The notes under the pieces are model-generated. The model made no database searches. It was not told the DNA's origin and was given only the letters and a program-made list of their open reading frames with translations. Source: Tabrizicola_A sp965284335 (GTDB taxonomy: Bacteria; Pseudomonadota; Alphaproteobacteria; Rhodobacterales; Rhodobacteraceae). Taken from it: 64,000 bases of DNA. The position numbers were made by a program, and so were the translations under genes. The stretch lies in assembly GCF_965284335.1 (NCBI RefSeq), contig NZ_OZ260076.1; one strand, 5' to 3'. The stretch's first letter is position 1. Every line of letters starts with the position of its first letter. This document shows, piece by piece, positions 42,988-52,133 of the stretch.

Positions 42988-43431
42988 TCAGGCCGCCAAT
43001 CCGGCCAACAACAGCGTGGAAAGGCCCAATCCGCTGGCCATTTGCCAGCGCAGCGCCACCCAGCCGGGTGGCAGCGCGATCTGGCGCGCCAGCGCGCGGT
43101 CAATGAGCGGGCTGGACAAGAGGCAAAGCGCGACCACCAACAACCCACCCGACGGAATGAGCAAGGCAAGCCAGCCGATCAGACTTGGCAGCACCGCAAT
43201 GACATAGACAGATGTTTGGCGCAGCCCGGCCAAAAGCGCCGCCATCCACCACAGCCCACCCAGAAAGGACAAGATCAGCGCCGCATAATAAAGCCCCGCC
43301 TGTGCCGCCAAGGCTGGCTCAAACATCAGCGCGGCGGCGATACAGGCCAATTGCGGCAAGATCCCCGAAAGGCCAAGCAGGCGCGCGGCAAGAGGTAAAT
43401 CGGTTTGGAACGGGCTGTCTGTCTGGGTCAT
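42988..43431 (-). CDS. DUF3429 membrane protein
   Basis: A 147-residue protein with about four hydrophobic helices and the family-type segment YYAALILSFLGGLWWMAAL. Function unknown. I start at ATG 43431 (MTQTDSPF); the longer form would use a TTG. It lies 70 bases downstream of the amine-dehydrogenase-like gene on the same strand and might be co-transcribed, but its family is not known to act on amines. Confidence 0.75.
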   Translation of the reverse strand: MTQTDSPFQTDLPLAARLLGLSGILPQLACIAAALMFEPALAAQAGLYYAALILSFLGGLWWMAALLAGLRQTSVYVIAVLPSLIGWLALLIPSGGLLVVALCLLSSPLIDRALARQIALPPGWVALRWQMASGLGLSTLLLAGLAA

Positions 43432-43501
43432 GCCCAAAGCTTAGTGCGGGGACGCGCAACGGCAAGCCCTGCTGGAATTGCCGCCCGGTTGGCCCATGGT
43501 C

Positions 43502-45586
43502 TTAAGGCGTCAAAGGCGCATAGGGCAAAAGCTCGGCGATCTCGCGCCGGAAGGGCAGCGCATCGCCACGCTCTGGCGCATCGACCTCTTCGGCATAGCG
43601 ACGCCCGGCATAGGTGGCCCAAGCAATCGGTCCGGGGGCCGCCGCATCGCCGATCAGTTTGACCGATGCGATCCCGGCGCCTTGCCAATCTGCCGCCATA
43701 ACCGCCTGATAAAGCCCGTCTTGCGGGATGCGGCTGGTGACCATGACCACCGCCTCGGCGGCCAGCGTGCTGCTGTGCCCCGTCCAAAGACAGCCCAAAC
43801 TCACGCCATCCGGCCCAATGGCTTCGGGCGCTTTCGACACATGCAGCCTGACGCCAAGCTCTATCAAGCGACGCTGGATAGCCCCTTGTTCCAGCGTATT
43901 TTTTGCCCATTCGGCCACCACGGGTGCCGGGGTGACAAAATCGACCGAGCAGCCGCGGGCCACCAAAACCTCGGCCATGACGGATCCCATGTAGAAGTGA
44001 TCGTCATCATAGACCACCACACGCCCCCCCGTCGGCCCCTGCCCTGCCATCACATCATCGGGGCAAAAGACCGGCATTGCCGCATCGGTGGGGATAGGGG
44101 CCAGATGCAGCCGCGCCACGGCATCGCGCCGCCAATGGGCCCCCGTGGCAATCGCCACATGCTGCATGTCCATGGTCAGAATATCTTCGGCCATCAGGCG
44201 GCTGTCCAAATAGACATCGAGATTCGGCATCGGCGCAATCTGCCCCATGCGGTAATCGGCCACCCGTCCCCAAGCCGACAGGCCCGGCAGCGCGCGTTCC
44301 CGCGCCACACGGCCCCCCAGCACGGTTGACGCCTCGGCCAAGGTCACGCTGTAGCCGCGCCGACCAAGTTGCATAGCCGCCTCTAGCCCCGCAGGCCCCG
44401 CCCCCACGACCAAAACCCGATCCGAGGCTCCTTTGGGCCGTGGCCGCTCGGGGTGCCAGCCTTTGCGCCATTCCTCCATAAAGGCGGTGTTTTGCGTGCA
44501 GCGGCTGATCGCGCCGGTCATATCGCCCGAGACACAGATGTTGCAGCCAATACATTCGCGAATGTCGTCAAACCGCCCCTCTTCGATTTTTTTCGGCAAA
44601 AAGGGATCGGCGATGGATGGCCGGGCGGCCCCGATGAAATCCAAAATCCCCGAACGGATTTGCCGCACCATCGCATCGGCACTGGTAAAGCGCCCCACCC
44701 CAACCACCGGGCGCGAGGTCAGCGCCTTGATCCCGCGCACCAGATCTTCTTGGGCGCCTTCGGGGGTAAAGCGCGAGGTGCCGCTACAGGCCTCCCATGT
44801 GCCTTGGGCCAAATCCCATAGGTCGGGCAAATCGCCGTGCATCTGGATGAAATCGCGCACCTCGGCGTTGGAAAAGCCCAAAGCGCCCGCCTCATGCAAA
44901 GACAGGCGCAGGGTGATCGCCATCTCGCCCTTGGTTTCTTCGCGCAACTCCTCCACCACTTCGCGCACGAAACGGCCCCGATTTTCCAAACTGCCACCAT
45001 ATTCGTCGGTGCGCTGATTGGTGGCGCGGCTTAGGAAATGTTGAAAGATCCCAAAGCCATGCGCCCCATAAAGGCACATCAGATCAAACCCCGCCGCCTG
45101 CGAGCGCCGCGCGGCGTTGCGAAACCAACGGCGAATGTCGCGAATGTCTTGACGGTCAATCGTGCGGGCCTGCACCGGATCTGAGGTGAAGGTCAGGATT
45201 GGCCCCCCCGTCACGGCCAAAGGCACCTCTCGCGAATAGAGGTTTGGCCCATTGATCCCCGAATAGGCCAATTGAATACCCGCCAGTGCGCCGTGCGATT
45301 TCATCGCCTCGGCCATGCGGGCCAAGGCCGGGATATCGCGGTCATCCCATAGATGCTGTTCGATGAAGGGGGTGATCTCCGAGCTTTGGTGAATCTCGGT
45401 CTGTTCGGTAAAGATCACGCCCCAACCGCCCTCGGCCTTGGTGCGGCGCATCTCGGCCACGGCGGAAGGGTCACGATAGCCCCCGCCATTGCAATGCGGC
45501 ACCTGATAAAACCGATTTTTCGCCGTTTTCGGCCCGATTTTCATCGGCTCGAACAAGATATCATAGCGCGGATCACGACTGGGCAT
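43502..45586 (-). CDS. Trimethylamine/dimethylamine-dehydrogenase-like iron-sulphur flavoprotein
   Basis: A 694-residue protein colinear with TMADH of methylotrophs: an OYE-type FMN barrel, a 4Fe-4S site (C345, C348, C351, C363) and two dinucleotide folds (VVGAGPAGLEAAMQLG). C32 in VPHC matches the cysteine that links FMN, and Y173/H176 in LYGAH match the active-site pair. Aromatic-bowl positions differ: Q62 for Tyr60, D355 for Trp355; W257 for Trp264 remains. It probably oxidises an amine other than trimethylamine. It lies 73 bases after a polyamine-type transporter gene. Confidence 0.88.
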   Translation of the reverse strand: MPSRDPRYDILFEPMKIGPKTAKNRFYQVPHCNGGGYRDPSAVAEMRRTKAEGGWGVIFTEQTEIHQSSEITPFIEQHLWDDRDIPALARMAEAMKSHGALAGIQLAYSGINGPNLYSREVPLAVTGGPILTFTSDPVQARTIDRQDIRDIRRWFRNAARRSQAAGFDLMCLYGAHGFGIFQHFLSRATNQRTDEYGGSLENRGRFVREVVEELREETKGEMAITLRLSLHEAGALGFSNAEVRDFIQMHGDLPDLWDLAQGTWEACSGTSRFTPEGAQEDLVRGIKALTSRPVVGVGRFTSADAMVRQIRSGILDFIGAARPSIADPFLPKKIEEGRFDDIRECIGCNICVSGDMTGAISRCTQNTAFMEEWRKGWHPERPRPKGASDRVLVVGAGPAGLEAAMQLGRRGYSVTLAEASTVLGGRVARERALPGLSAWGRVADYRMGQIAPMPNLDVYLDSRLMAEDILTMDMQHVAIATGAHWRRDAVARLHLAPIPTDAAMPVFCPDDVMAGQGPTGGRVVVYDDDHFYMGSVMAEVLVARGCSVDFVTPAPVVAEWAKNTLEQGAIQRRLIELGVRLHVSKAPEAIGPDGVSLGCLWTGHSSTLAAEAVVMVTSRIPQDGLYQAVMAADWQGAGIASVKLIGDAAAPGPIAWATYAGRRYAEEVDAPERGDALPFRREIAELLPYAPLTP

Positions 45587-45659
45587 GGCAGGGCCTTTTG
45601 CAACATCTCACCCAGACGCCCCCCGAAAGGGGCGCCGGTTTTGCATCAAAAACAAAGGT

Positions 45660-46691
45660 TTACTTCTTTAGATTGGTCCAGATCGCATCATACATCGCCT
45701 GTGTCTCTTGATCGCAGGCGATGATGAATTCACCTTTCTGGCCCGCAGGCGGGTTGTTTTCGGGCGAGGATTTGATGGCATCATCCAAAAACTCGGTGGC
45801 ACCGATGACACCCGGACTATAGGCGGCATAGTTGGTGACAGCGGCGGCATTTTCTGGCTGCAACAGGAAGTTCATAAACTTCAACGCGTTGTCGCGGTTC
45901 GGCGCGTCTTTCAGCAACACGACATTGTCCATCCAGACCACATAGCCCTCTTTCGGGAAGGCGTATTCCACATTGGCCCCCTCGGCGCGGGCTTTGGCGG
46001 AAAAGCCGTTATAGATCATCCCGGCCGAGGCATCGCCCGAGACCAGCACATCCTTGGCAATGTCAGAGCCGAACGAGGCCCAATGCTGCTTGGCCGCCAA
46101 GAGCATATCGTTCAGGGCCTTCAGCTGATCGCGGTCGGTCGAACATTGCGGAATGCCGAGATACATCGAGCCCAGCGCCAAAACCTCGCCTTGGCTGTCC
46201 AGAACGTTGATCCTGCCCTTCAACTCGTCAGGCGGGTTAAAGATGATGCCAAGGCTGGAGATATCGCCCTGATAGACATCGCGGTTGACCGAAAATCCGG
46301 TCGAGCCCCACTGATAGGGGATCGAATGTTGGCGGCCGGGGTCAAAGGGCACATCCAGCCATGCCGGATCGATATTGCCGAAATTGGGCATTTCTTCGGG
46401 GGTGAAGGCGTCCAAGATCCCCTCAGAGCGCATGATATCCACCATGTAATCGCCCGGAACCGCAACGTCATATTGGCCAAGCTTGCCCGCTTTCAGCGCG
46501 GCCAGCATGGCTTCGTTGCTGTCATAGGTGTCAATCGTCACCTTAACACCCGTTTCGGCCGTGAATTTGTCGACCAACTCTTGCGGGATGTATTCGAACC
46601 AATGGTAGACCTTCAGCTCGCCTTCAGCAAAAGCCGGGGCCGCCACGATGGGACTGGCCAAAAGCGTCGTCAGCATCAGCAGTTTCTTCAT
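45660..46691 (-). CDS. Polyamine-type (PotD/PotF-like) periplasmic binding protein
   Basis: A 343-residue binding protein with a signal peptide ending AFA (residue about 22). VYHWFEYIPQELVDKFTAETG, YDSNEAMLAALKAG and YDVAVPGDYMVDIM follow PotD. It would capture spermidine, putrescine or a related amine. I start at ATG 46691, with GGGAG upstream. It is last in an ATPase-permease-permease-binding-protein operon. Confidence 0.92.
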   Translation of the reverse strand: MKKLLMLTTLLASPIVAAPAFAEGELKVYHWFEYIPQELVDKFTAETGVKVTIDTYDSNEAMLAALKAGKLGQYDVAVPGDYMVDIMRSEGILDAFTPEEMPNFGNIDPAWLDVPFDPGRQHSIPYQWGSTGFSVNRDVYQGDISSLGIIFNPPDELKGRINVLDSQGEVLALGSMYLGIPQCSTDRDQLKALNDMLLAAKQHWASFGSDIAKDVLVSGDASAGMIYNGFSAKARAEGANVEYAFPKEGYVVWMDNVVLLKDAPNRDNALKFMNFLLQPENAAAVTNYAAYSPGVIGATEFLDDAIKSSPENNPPAGQKGEFIIACDQETQAMYDAIWTNLKK

Positions 46692-46705
46692 CACAAACTC
46701 CCTGT

Positions 46706-47506
46706 TCATGTGGCCGGGCGGCCCTTGCGGTTGATCACATAGCTAAGCGTTACAAAAAGCACCGAGACAGCCAGCATCATGGTCGAGATTGCCATGATAT
46801 TAGGTTTGATCCCTTGCTTGACCGAACCAAAAATCGCCGTGGGCAGCGTTTCCATACCCGCCCCTTTGACGAAATTGGTGATCAGGAAATCATCCAACGA
46901 GATGATAAAGGCCAAGAGATACCCCGACATGATGCCGGGGGCCAAAAGCGGCAGCAGGATCAGGCGGAACGCCTGCCATGGGCTGGCATAAAGATCGCGG
47001 GCGGCTTGTTCATAGGCGCCCTCAATCCCCGACAGCCGCGCTGCGATTGGCAGATAGGCAAAGGGGATGCAAAAGGTGATATGGGCGATGAGGATGGTCA
47101 AATAGCCCGTGGTCAGCCCGATGGTGGTGAAAAAGATCAAGCAGGCCACGGCCGTGACAATTTCAGGCACCAAAAGTGGCAGGTTGATCAGCCCAAAGGT
47201 CAGCCCCTTGCCACGAAACCGCCCGCCGCGGATCATCGCCAAGGCCGCAGCCGTGGCAATCGCCGTCGAGGTGGTGGCCGCAATCAGGGCAATGGTGATC
47301 GAATTCCACGCCGCCTGACCAAAACGCGCGGCTTCGGGGCCGGTAAAGACATCAACATACCAGCGCAGCGACAGCCCGCCCCAGGCCGTGATCGAGGTCG
47401 AGTCGTTGAAGCTATAGATCGCCACCACGATCAGCGGCACATAAAGGATGGTCAGGCACAACACCGTCAGCGCACCAAACCCGGGATAATGCCGCACCCC
47501 CTTCAT
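46706..47506 (-). CDS. Polyamine-type ABC permease (PotI/PotC-like)
   Basis: A 266-residue inner-membrane permease with six hydrophobic helices and the EAA loop EQAARDLYASPWQAFRLILLP near residue 160. FNDSTSITAWGGLSLRWY is typical of PotC/PotI. It overlaps the upstream permease by four bases and lies 14 bases before the binding-protein gene. Confidence 0.92.
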   Translation of the reverse strand: MKGVRHYPGFGALTVLCLTILYVPLIVVAIYSFNDSTSITAWGGLSLRWYVDVFTGPEAARFGQAAWNSITIALIAATTSTAIATAAALAMIRGGRFRGKGLTFGLINLPLLVPEIVTAVACLIFFTTIGLTTGYLTILIAHITFCIPFAYLPIAARLSGIEGAYEQAARDLYASPWQAFRLILLPLLAPGIMSGYLLAFIISLDDFLITNFVKGAGMETLPTAIFGSVKQGIKPNIMAISTMMLAVSVLFVTLSYVINRKGRPAT

Positions 47507-48426
47507 GGCTTGGCCTCGCGCGCGGCCATCCGGGCATAGCCCATCAGCACGATCAGAACCAAGCTCATCAAAATCACCGAAATGGCCGCGCCAAAGGGCC
47601 AGTTGCCCTGACTGCCGCGGAACTGTTCATCGATCAGCGAGCCGATCATGAAATTCTTGGCCCCGCCCAAAAGGTCTGGTGCCAAAAACGCCCCCAAGGC
47701 GGGCACAAAGACCAGGATGCACCCCGCCACGACACCGGGCCGCACGATGGGCAAAACCACCTCGCGCAGGGTCACCCAACGGCTGGCATAAAGATCAGCC
47801 GCCGCCTCGGAATAGGCAAAGTTATAGCGCTCGACCGCGGCATAGATCGGCAAGACCATAAAGGGCAGATAGCTGTAAAACAGGCCCAATTGCACCGCGA
47901 AATTGGTGTTCAAAATGGCCAAAGGCTGATCCAAAAGCCCGAATTCGATCAAAAAGCCATTCAAAGGCCCTTGATCGCGCAGAATAAACCGCAACGACAC
48001 CGTGCGGATCAAAAGATTGACCCAATAAGGAATGGTTATCAAAAACAGCCAGATCGGGCGTGAGCGTTCGGGCCGCGTTGCGATGAACCATGCAGTGGGA
48101 AAGCCGATCAACAGGCATAGGGCCGTGGCCAAGCCCGCCTGCCAGATCGACCGCCAGAAGATGGTGATATAGGTCCATTCAATCTGGGCAGGCTCATCGC
48201 CAAAAAGGCCCCGCGTGATAAAAAACTGGTCATAGGCGGCCCAGGTGAATGTCCACTGAACGCCGCCGCGAAACTCTTTGGTCAAAAAGGAATAGACCAC
48301 CATCAACAGCACCGGGACCAGCATGAAGATCCCAATCACCGCCCATGTGGGCAGCAACAAGGGCAGTCTAGCGCGGCTGTAGCTGCCGTCTGAACTGCTT
48401 GAAACTGGCGCGATCCCCCCTGCCAT
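47503..48426 (-). CDS. Polyamine-type ABC permease (PotH/PotB-like)
   Basis: A 307-residue permease with six or seven hydrophobic helices. SFLTKEFRGGVQWTFTWAAYDQFF after the first helix and the EAA loop SEAAADLYASRWVTLREVVLP are typical of PotB/PotH. It overlaps the ATPase gene by one base and the next permease by four, so the transporter genes are one operon. Confidence 0.92.
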   Translation of the reverse strand: MAGGIAPVSSSSDGSYSRARLPLLLPTWAVIGIFMLVPVLLMVVYSFLTKEFRGGVQWTFTWAAYDQFFITRGLFGDEPAQIEWTYITIFWRSIWQAGLATALCLLIGFPTAWFIATRPERSRPIWLFLITIPYWVNLLIRTVSLRFILRDQGPLNGFLIEFGLLDQPLAILNTNFAVQLGLFYSYLPFMVLPIYAAVERYNFAYSEAAADLYASRWVTLREVVLPIVRPGVVAGCILVFVPALGAFLAPDLLGGAKNFMIGSLIDEQFRGSQGNWPFGAAISVILMSLVLIVLMGYARMAAREAKP

Positions 48427-49484
48427 CAGTCGGCCAAAAGGCGCGCCGCACCTTCCTCTAGGTGAAGACCAATCATGCTGCCCGGTTCCGGCACCGCGGT
48501 GCGCGCCGCATTTTGCAGCCGCAGGGTAAAGGGCGCGCCGCCCTCAAGCCGGGTCAGCAATTGCAAATCGGTGCCGAGATAGACCACCCGCTCGACCTGC
48601 ACCTGCAAATCGGCATCCGTGCTTGCAATCGTCACACGCTCGGGGCGGATCGACAACGCGTGCCGCCCGGTCGTCCCCGCCCCCGCCGGACAATTCAGGG
48701 GCCGCCCCCCGGGCAAGGTGACCCGCGCCACCCCATCGCTGACGGCGGTGACATCCACCTCAATCAGATTGGTTTCGCCAATGAAATCCGCCACAAATCG
48801 GTTGACCGGGGCCTCGTAAATTTCCCGTGGGGTGCCGATTTGCTGCACATGACCCGCCGACATGACCGCAATTTGGTCGGACATGGTCAGCGCCTCTTCC
48901 TGATCATGGGTGACGAAAATAAAGGTGATGCCCGTCTCTTCTTGCAAAGATTTCAACTCGACCCGCATCGCTTGACGCAGCTTGAGATCCAGCGCCGACA
49001 ATGGTTCGTCCAACAACAGCACCTTGGGCTGCGGCGCCAAAGCCCGCGCCAGCGCAACGCGCTGCTGCTGTCCGCCCGACAATTGCGCGGGCTTGCGGTC
49101 AGCGAAGGCGGACAGATGCACCAATTCCAGCATTTTGCCGGCCCTTGCGCGCCGCTCGTCCAGCCCCACCCCCTGCATTTTCAGCCCAAAGGCCACATTG
49201 TCGATCACCGACAGATGCGGAAACAGCGCATATTGCTGAAACACCGTGTTGACGGGGCGATGGTTCGGGGCCAAAGCCGCGATGTTTTGGCCAAAGAGCA
49301 AAATCTCGCCCGCCGTGCAGTCTTCGAACCCCGCGATCATGCGCAAAAGCGTGGTCTTGCCACAGCCAGATGGGCCCAAAAGCGTGAAAAACGCGTTGTC
49401 CGCAATCTCCAACGACACGCCATGGAGCGCGGTGACGCTGCCATATCGTTTGATCACTTGACGCACGCTGATGGCCGATTGCAT
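48426..49484 (-). CDS. Polyamine-type ABC transporter ATPase (PotA/PotG-like)
   Basis: A 352-residue ATPase. Walker A is GPSGCGKTT, signature LSGGQQQRVALARALA, Walker B VLLLDEPLSALDLKLR, and the switch histidine is in FVTHDQEEAL. A C-terminal TOBE-like domain begins near residue 275 (SIRPERVTIA). First gene of the operon, divergent from a LuxR-type regulator across 83 bases holding an exact direct repeat. Confidence 0.93.
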   Translation of the reverse strand: MQSAISVRQVIKRYGSVTALHGVSLEIADNAFFTLLGPSGCGKTTLLRMIAGFEDCTAGEILLFGQNIAALAPNHRPVNTVFQQYALFPHLSVIDNVAFGLKMQGVGLDERRARAGKMLELVHLSAFADRKPAQLSGGQQQRVALARALAPQPKVLLLDEPLSALDLKLRQAMRVELKSLQEETGITFIFVTHDQEEALTMSDQIAVMSAGHVQQIGTPREIYEAPVNRFVADFIGETNLIEVDVTAVSDGVARVTLPGGRPLNCPAGAGTTGRHALSIRPERVTIASTDADLQVQVERVVYLGTDLQLLTRLEGGAPFTLRLQNAARTAVPEPGSMIGLHLEEGAARLLAD

Positions 49485-49490
49485 CGTTGG

Positions 49491-49552
49491 ATATACCCCC
49501 TGATGATCGTTGAAAGGGTAAAGCCGGTGGTTTCAAGACGTATATACCCCCT
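49491..49552. promoter_or_regulatory. Exact 11-base direct repeat in a divergent promoter region
   Basis: ATATACCCCCT occurs at 49491-49501 and again at 49542-49552, 51 bases apart, about five helical turns. The two copies flank the region between the ATPase gene and the LuxR-type gene. They are candidate operators for that regulator, set on the same face of the helix. No inverted symmetry is visible within each copy. Confidence 0.5.
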
Positions 49553-49567
49553 CAGAGGTATGCCGAA

Positions 49568-50389
49568 ATGCAGGCCAGCGGGGATGCGGCTATGACCCCT
49601 TTGCCGAATGCAGCAGAGGCGGCTTTGGCCGATGCCATCCGTCTGTGCGGCCTTTCGGGCTTTGAAACTGCGCTCTGGGGCTTTTTGCGCCGCGCCACGG
49701 GGGCCGATAATTTGGTGGTTCTGGCCTATCCGCGCGCCGGGCCACCTTTGGCGCTCTATCAAGCAACCGACAGCCCACAGGTCTTTGCCCAATTAAGCAC
49801 AACCTATCTTGGCGGGGCCTATCTTCTGGATCCGTTCCACGAATTGCACCTGACGCAGGCCGCCCCGGCGGTGTATCGGCTGACTGATATCGCGCCCGAC
49901 GCCTTTCACCGCTCGCGCTATTTCGAGGAATATTACCGCCAAACCACGCTGCTGGATGAGATCAGCTTTCTGTCTTATCCGCACCCCGGCCTGACCTTGA
50001 CCATCTGCATCGGGCGCGATGCCTCCTCGGGCAGCGTCTTTCCCGCCCGCGCGCTGGAGACCTGCCGCCGCATCGCCCCCATCGTGCAGGCTTTGGCCAA
50101 TCGCCATTGGGCCAGCCTGCCAGCCGCACAAGCCCAAGCCCCGGACCTGACCGCACAGGTCGCCGCCGCCTTGCAACAGCGCCACGGTATCCGCCTGTCG
50201 CCGCGACAGGCCGAAGTGGCCATTTTGGTCTTGCGCGGCCATTCCACCGCCTCGATCGCGCTGCGGCTGCACGTCTCACCACAAACCGTCAAAGTCTTCC
50301 GCCGCCAGATCTACACCCGCTGCGCAATCTCTTCTCAGGCCGAGCTTTTCGCGCTGATGCTGCCCCTGTTGCAAAGCGACAGCCCCTAA
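49568..50389 (+). CDS. LuxR-type transcriptional regulator
   Basis: A 273-residue protein. The N-terminal 190 residues form an uncharacterised sensor-like domain (FETALWGFLRRATGADNLVVLAYP). The C-terminal LuxR helix-turn-helix reads LSPRQAEVAILVLRGHSTASIALRLHVSPQTVKVFRRQIY in two parts. No LuxI-type synthase is in the window. An internal ATG at 49592 (MTPLPN) is an alternative start. It is divergent from the polyamine-type operon and probably controls it. Confidence 0.82.
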   Translation: MQASGDAAMTPLPNAAEAALADAIRLCGLSGFETALWGFLRRATGADNLVVLAYPRAGPPLALYQATDSPQVFAQLSTTYLGGAYLLDPFHELHLTQAAPAVYRLTDIAPDAFHRSRYFEEYYRQTTLLDEISFLSYPHPGLTLTICIGRDASSGSVFPARALETCRRIAPIVQALANRHWASLPAAQAQAPDLTAQVAAALQQRHGIRLSPRQAEVAILVLRGHSTASIALRLHVSPQTVKVFRRQIYTRCAISSQAELFALMLPLLQSDSP

Positions 50390-50496
50390 CGCGCCTGCAT
50401 CCTTTTGCAGCCAGCCATCCAGCGGAGCGGCCAGACATACCCACACCACCACAGCAGGGGCGATGATCAGATTTTTGGGTCCACTTTGAAGAAAAA

Positions 50497-50571
<75 letters not shown>

Positions 50572-50696
50572 GCCGGGGCGCGTCGGCTGGGCTTCCTGCC
50601 GGGCGTGGCGGGTGATTAGACGCAAATTCCGGGGGGCGCAAGAGGCTTTTCGCATCCCTTCTGGACGGTTTTTACGCACTAAGCTATGCAAGGGTC

Positions 50697-50864
50697 ATGC
50701 AAGACGACAGCGGTAAAACATTCCCCCTTAAACCAAAGGCCGCGCGGCCCCAAAGCCGCGAAGATCGGTTGAAAGCCGCGCTAAAGGCCAATATGGCCCG
50801 GCGGAAGATTCAGGCAAAAACGCGGGCCTCGGTCCAGCCGGACAATGAGATAAAGGACGAGTAA
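50697..50864 (+). CDS. Small basic protein upstream of murA
   Basis: A 55-residue ORF whose TAA is immediately followed by the murA ATG. The peptide is strongly basic (MQDDSGKTFPLKPKAARPQ, then RLKAALKANMARRKIQAKTRA) with no membrane helix or known motif. Adjacent placement with zero spacing and Rhodobacteraceae-like codon use suggest it is real and coupled to murA. Function unknown; the family is not one I recognise with certainty. Confidence 0.65.
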   Translation: MQDDSGKTFPLKPKAARPQSREDRLKAALKANMARRKIQAKTRASVQPDNEIKDE

Positions 50865-52133
50865 ATGGATTCGATTCTGGTGAAGGGAAATGGCGCGCTG
50901 AACGGGGTAATCCCGATTGCGGGGGCCAAGAACGCCTGCCTCACCCTAATGCCCGCGACCTTGCTGAGCGAAGAGCCTTTGACGCTGACCAATGCACCGC
51001 GCCTTTCGGACATTCGCACGATGACGCAGCTTTTGGGCTCTTTGGGTGCGGAAGTCGCGTCTTTGCAAGATGGGCAAGTGCTGGCCATGTCCAGCCACCA
51101 GATCACCAACCACACGGCGGATTATGACATCGTGCGCAAGATGCGGGCGTCGATCCTTGTGCTGGGGCCGATGCTGGCGCGTGATGGCCATGCGATTGTG
51201 TCGCTGCCCGGCGGCTGTGCCATTGGGGCGCGGCCGGTTGATCTGCATCTTAAGGTGTTTGAGGCGATGGGCGCCGATCTTGAGCTGCGCGATGGCTATG
51301 TCCATGCCAAGGCCCCCGGCGGTCGGCTGAAGGGGGCTGTGATCGAGTTTCCTTTCGTATCGGTGGGCGCGACGGAAAACGCGCTTTTGGCGGCCAGCTT
51401 GGCCAAGGGCACCACGGTTTTGAAAAACGCTGCGCGCGAGCCGGAGATTGTGGATCTGGCGCAATGCCTGCGCAAGATGGGCGCGCAGATTGATGGCGAG
51501 GGCAGCAGCACGATCACCGTGCAGGGCGTGGACCGGCTGCATGGCGCAACCCACCCTGTTGTTACCGACCGGATTGAGCTTGGCACCTATATGCTGGTGC
51601 CCGCGATTGCCGGGGGCGAGGTGGAATGCTTGGGCGGGCGGTTGGATCTGGTCGGCGCTTTTGCCGAACGGCTGGATGCGGCGGGGGTTGAGGTGACCGA
51701 AACCGCGCGCGGCCTGAAGGTCAAACGCCGGGGCGACCGGGTGCAGGCGGTGAATGTGGTGACCGAACCCTTCCCCGGCTTCCCGACCGACTTGCAGGCG
51801 CAGATGATGGCGCTGTTGTGCACCGCCAATGGCGTTTCGGTTTTGGAAGAAAAGATCTTTGAAAACCGCTTTATGCATGCCCCCGAACTGACGCGGATGG
51901 GCGCCAAGATCGAGGTTCATGGCGGCACGGCCACGGTCACCGGGGTTGAGCGGCTGAAAGGCGCGCGCGTGATGGCCACCGATCTGCGCGCCTCGGTGTC
52001 CTTGATCTTGGCCGCTTTGGCCGCCGAAGGGGAAACCGTGGTCAGCCGGGTTTACCATCTGGACCGCGGCTATGAACGGGTGGAGGAAAAGCTGCGCGCC
52101 TGCGGGGCGCAGATCGAACGGATCAGCGGATGA
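50865..52133 (+). CDS. murA: UDP-N-acetylglucosamine 1-carboxyvinyltransferase
   Basis: A 422-residue EPSP-synthase-fold enzyme that adds enolpyruvate to UDP-GlcNAc, the first committed step of peptidoglycan synthesis. The start MDSILVKGNGALNGVIPIAGAKNA and the loop LPGGCAIGARPVDLH with the catalytic cysteine (fosfomycin target, around residue 117) are both present. The stop overlaps the next gene by four bases. Confidence 0.97.
   Translation: MDSILVKGNGALNGVIPIAGAKNACLTLMPATLLSEEPLTLTNAPRLSDIRTMTQLLGSLGAEVASLQDGQVLAMSSHQITNHTADYDIVRKMRASILVLGPMLARDGHAIVSLPGGCAIGARPVDLHLKVFEAMGADLELRDGYVHAKAPGGRLKGAVIEFPFVSVGATENALLAASLAKGTTVLKNAAREPEIVDLAQCLRKMGAQIDGEGSSTITVQGVDRLHGATHPVVTDRIELGTYMLVPAIAGGEVECLGGRLDLVGAFAERLDAAGVEVTETARGLKVKRRGDRVQAVNVVTEPFPGFPTDLQAQMMALLCTANGVSVLEEKIFENRFMHAPELTRMGAKIEVHGGTATVTGVERLKGARVMATDLRASVSLILAALAAEGETVVSRVYHLDRGYERVEEKLRACGAQIERISG

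Noticed and set aside
45617..45634. Hairpin CGCCCC/GGGGCG between the binding-protein and flavoprotein genes as a terminator
   Set aside because: Only 6 bp and no T-run on the minus strand, so it is not enough to separate the two genes into different transcripts.
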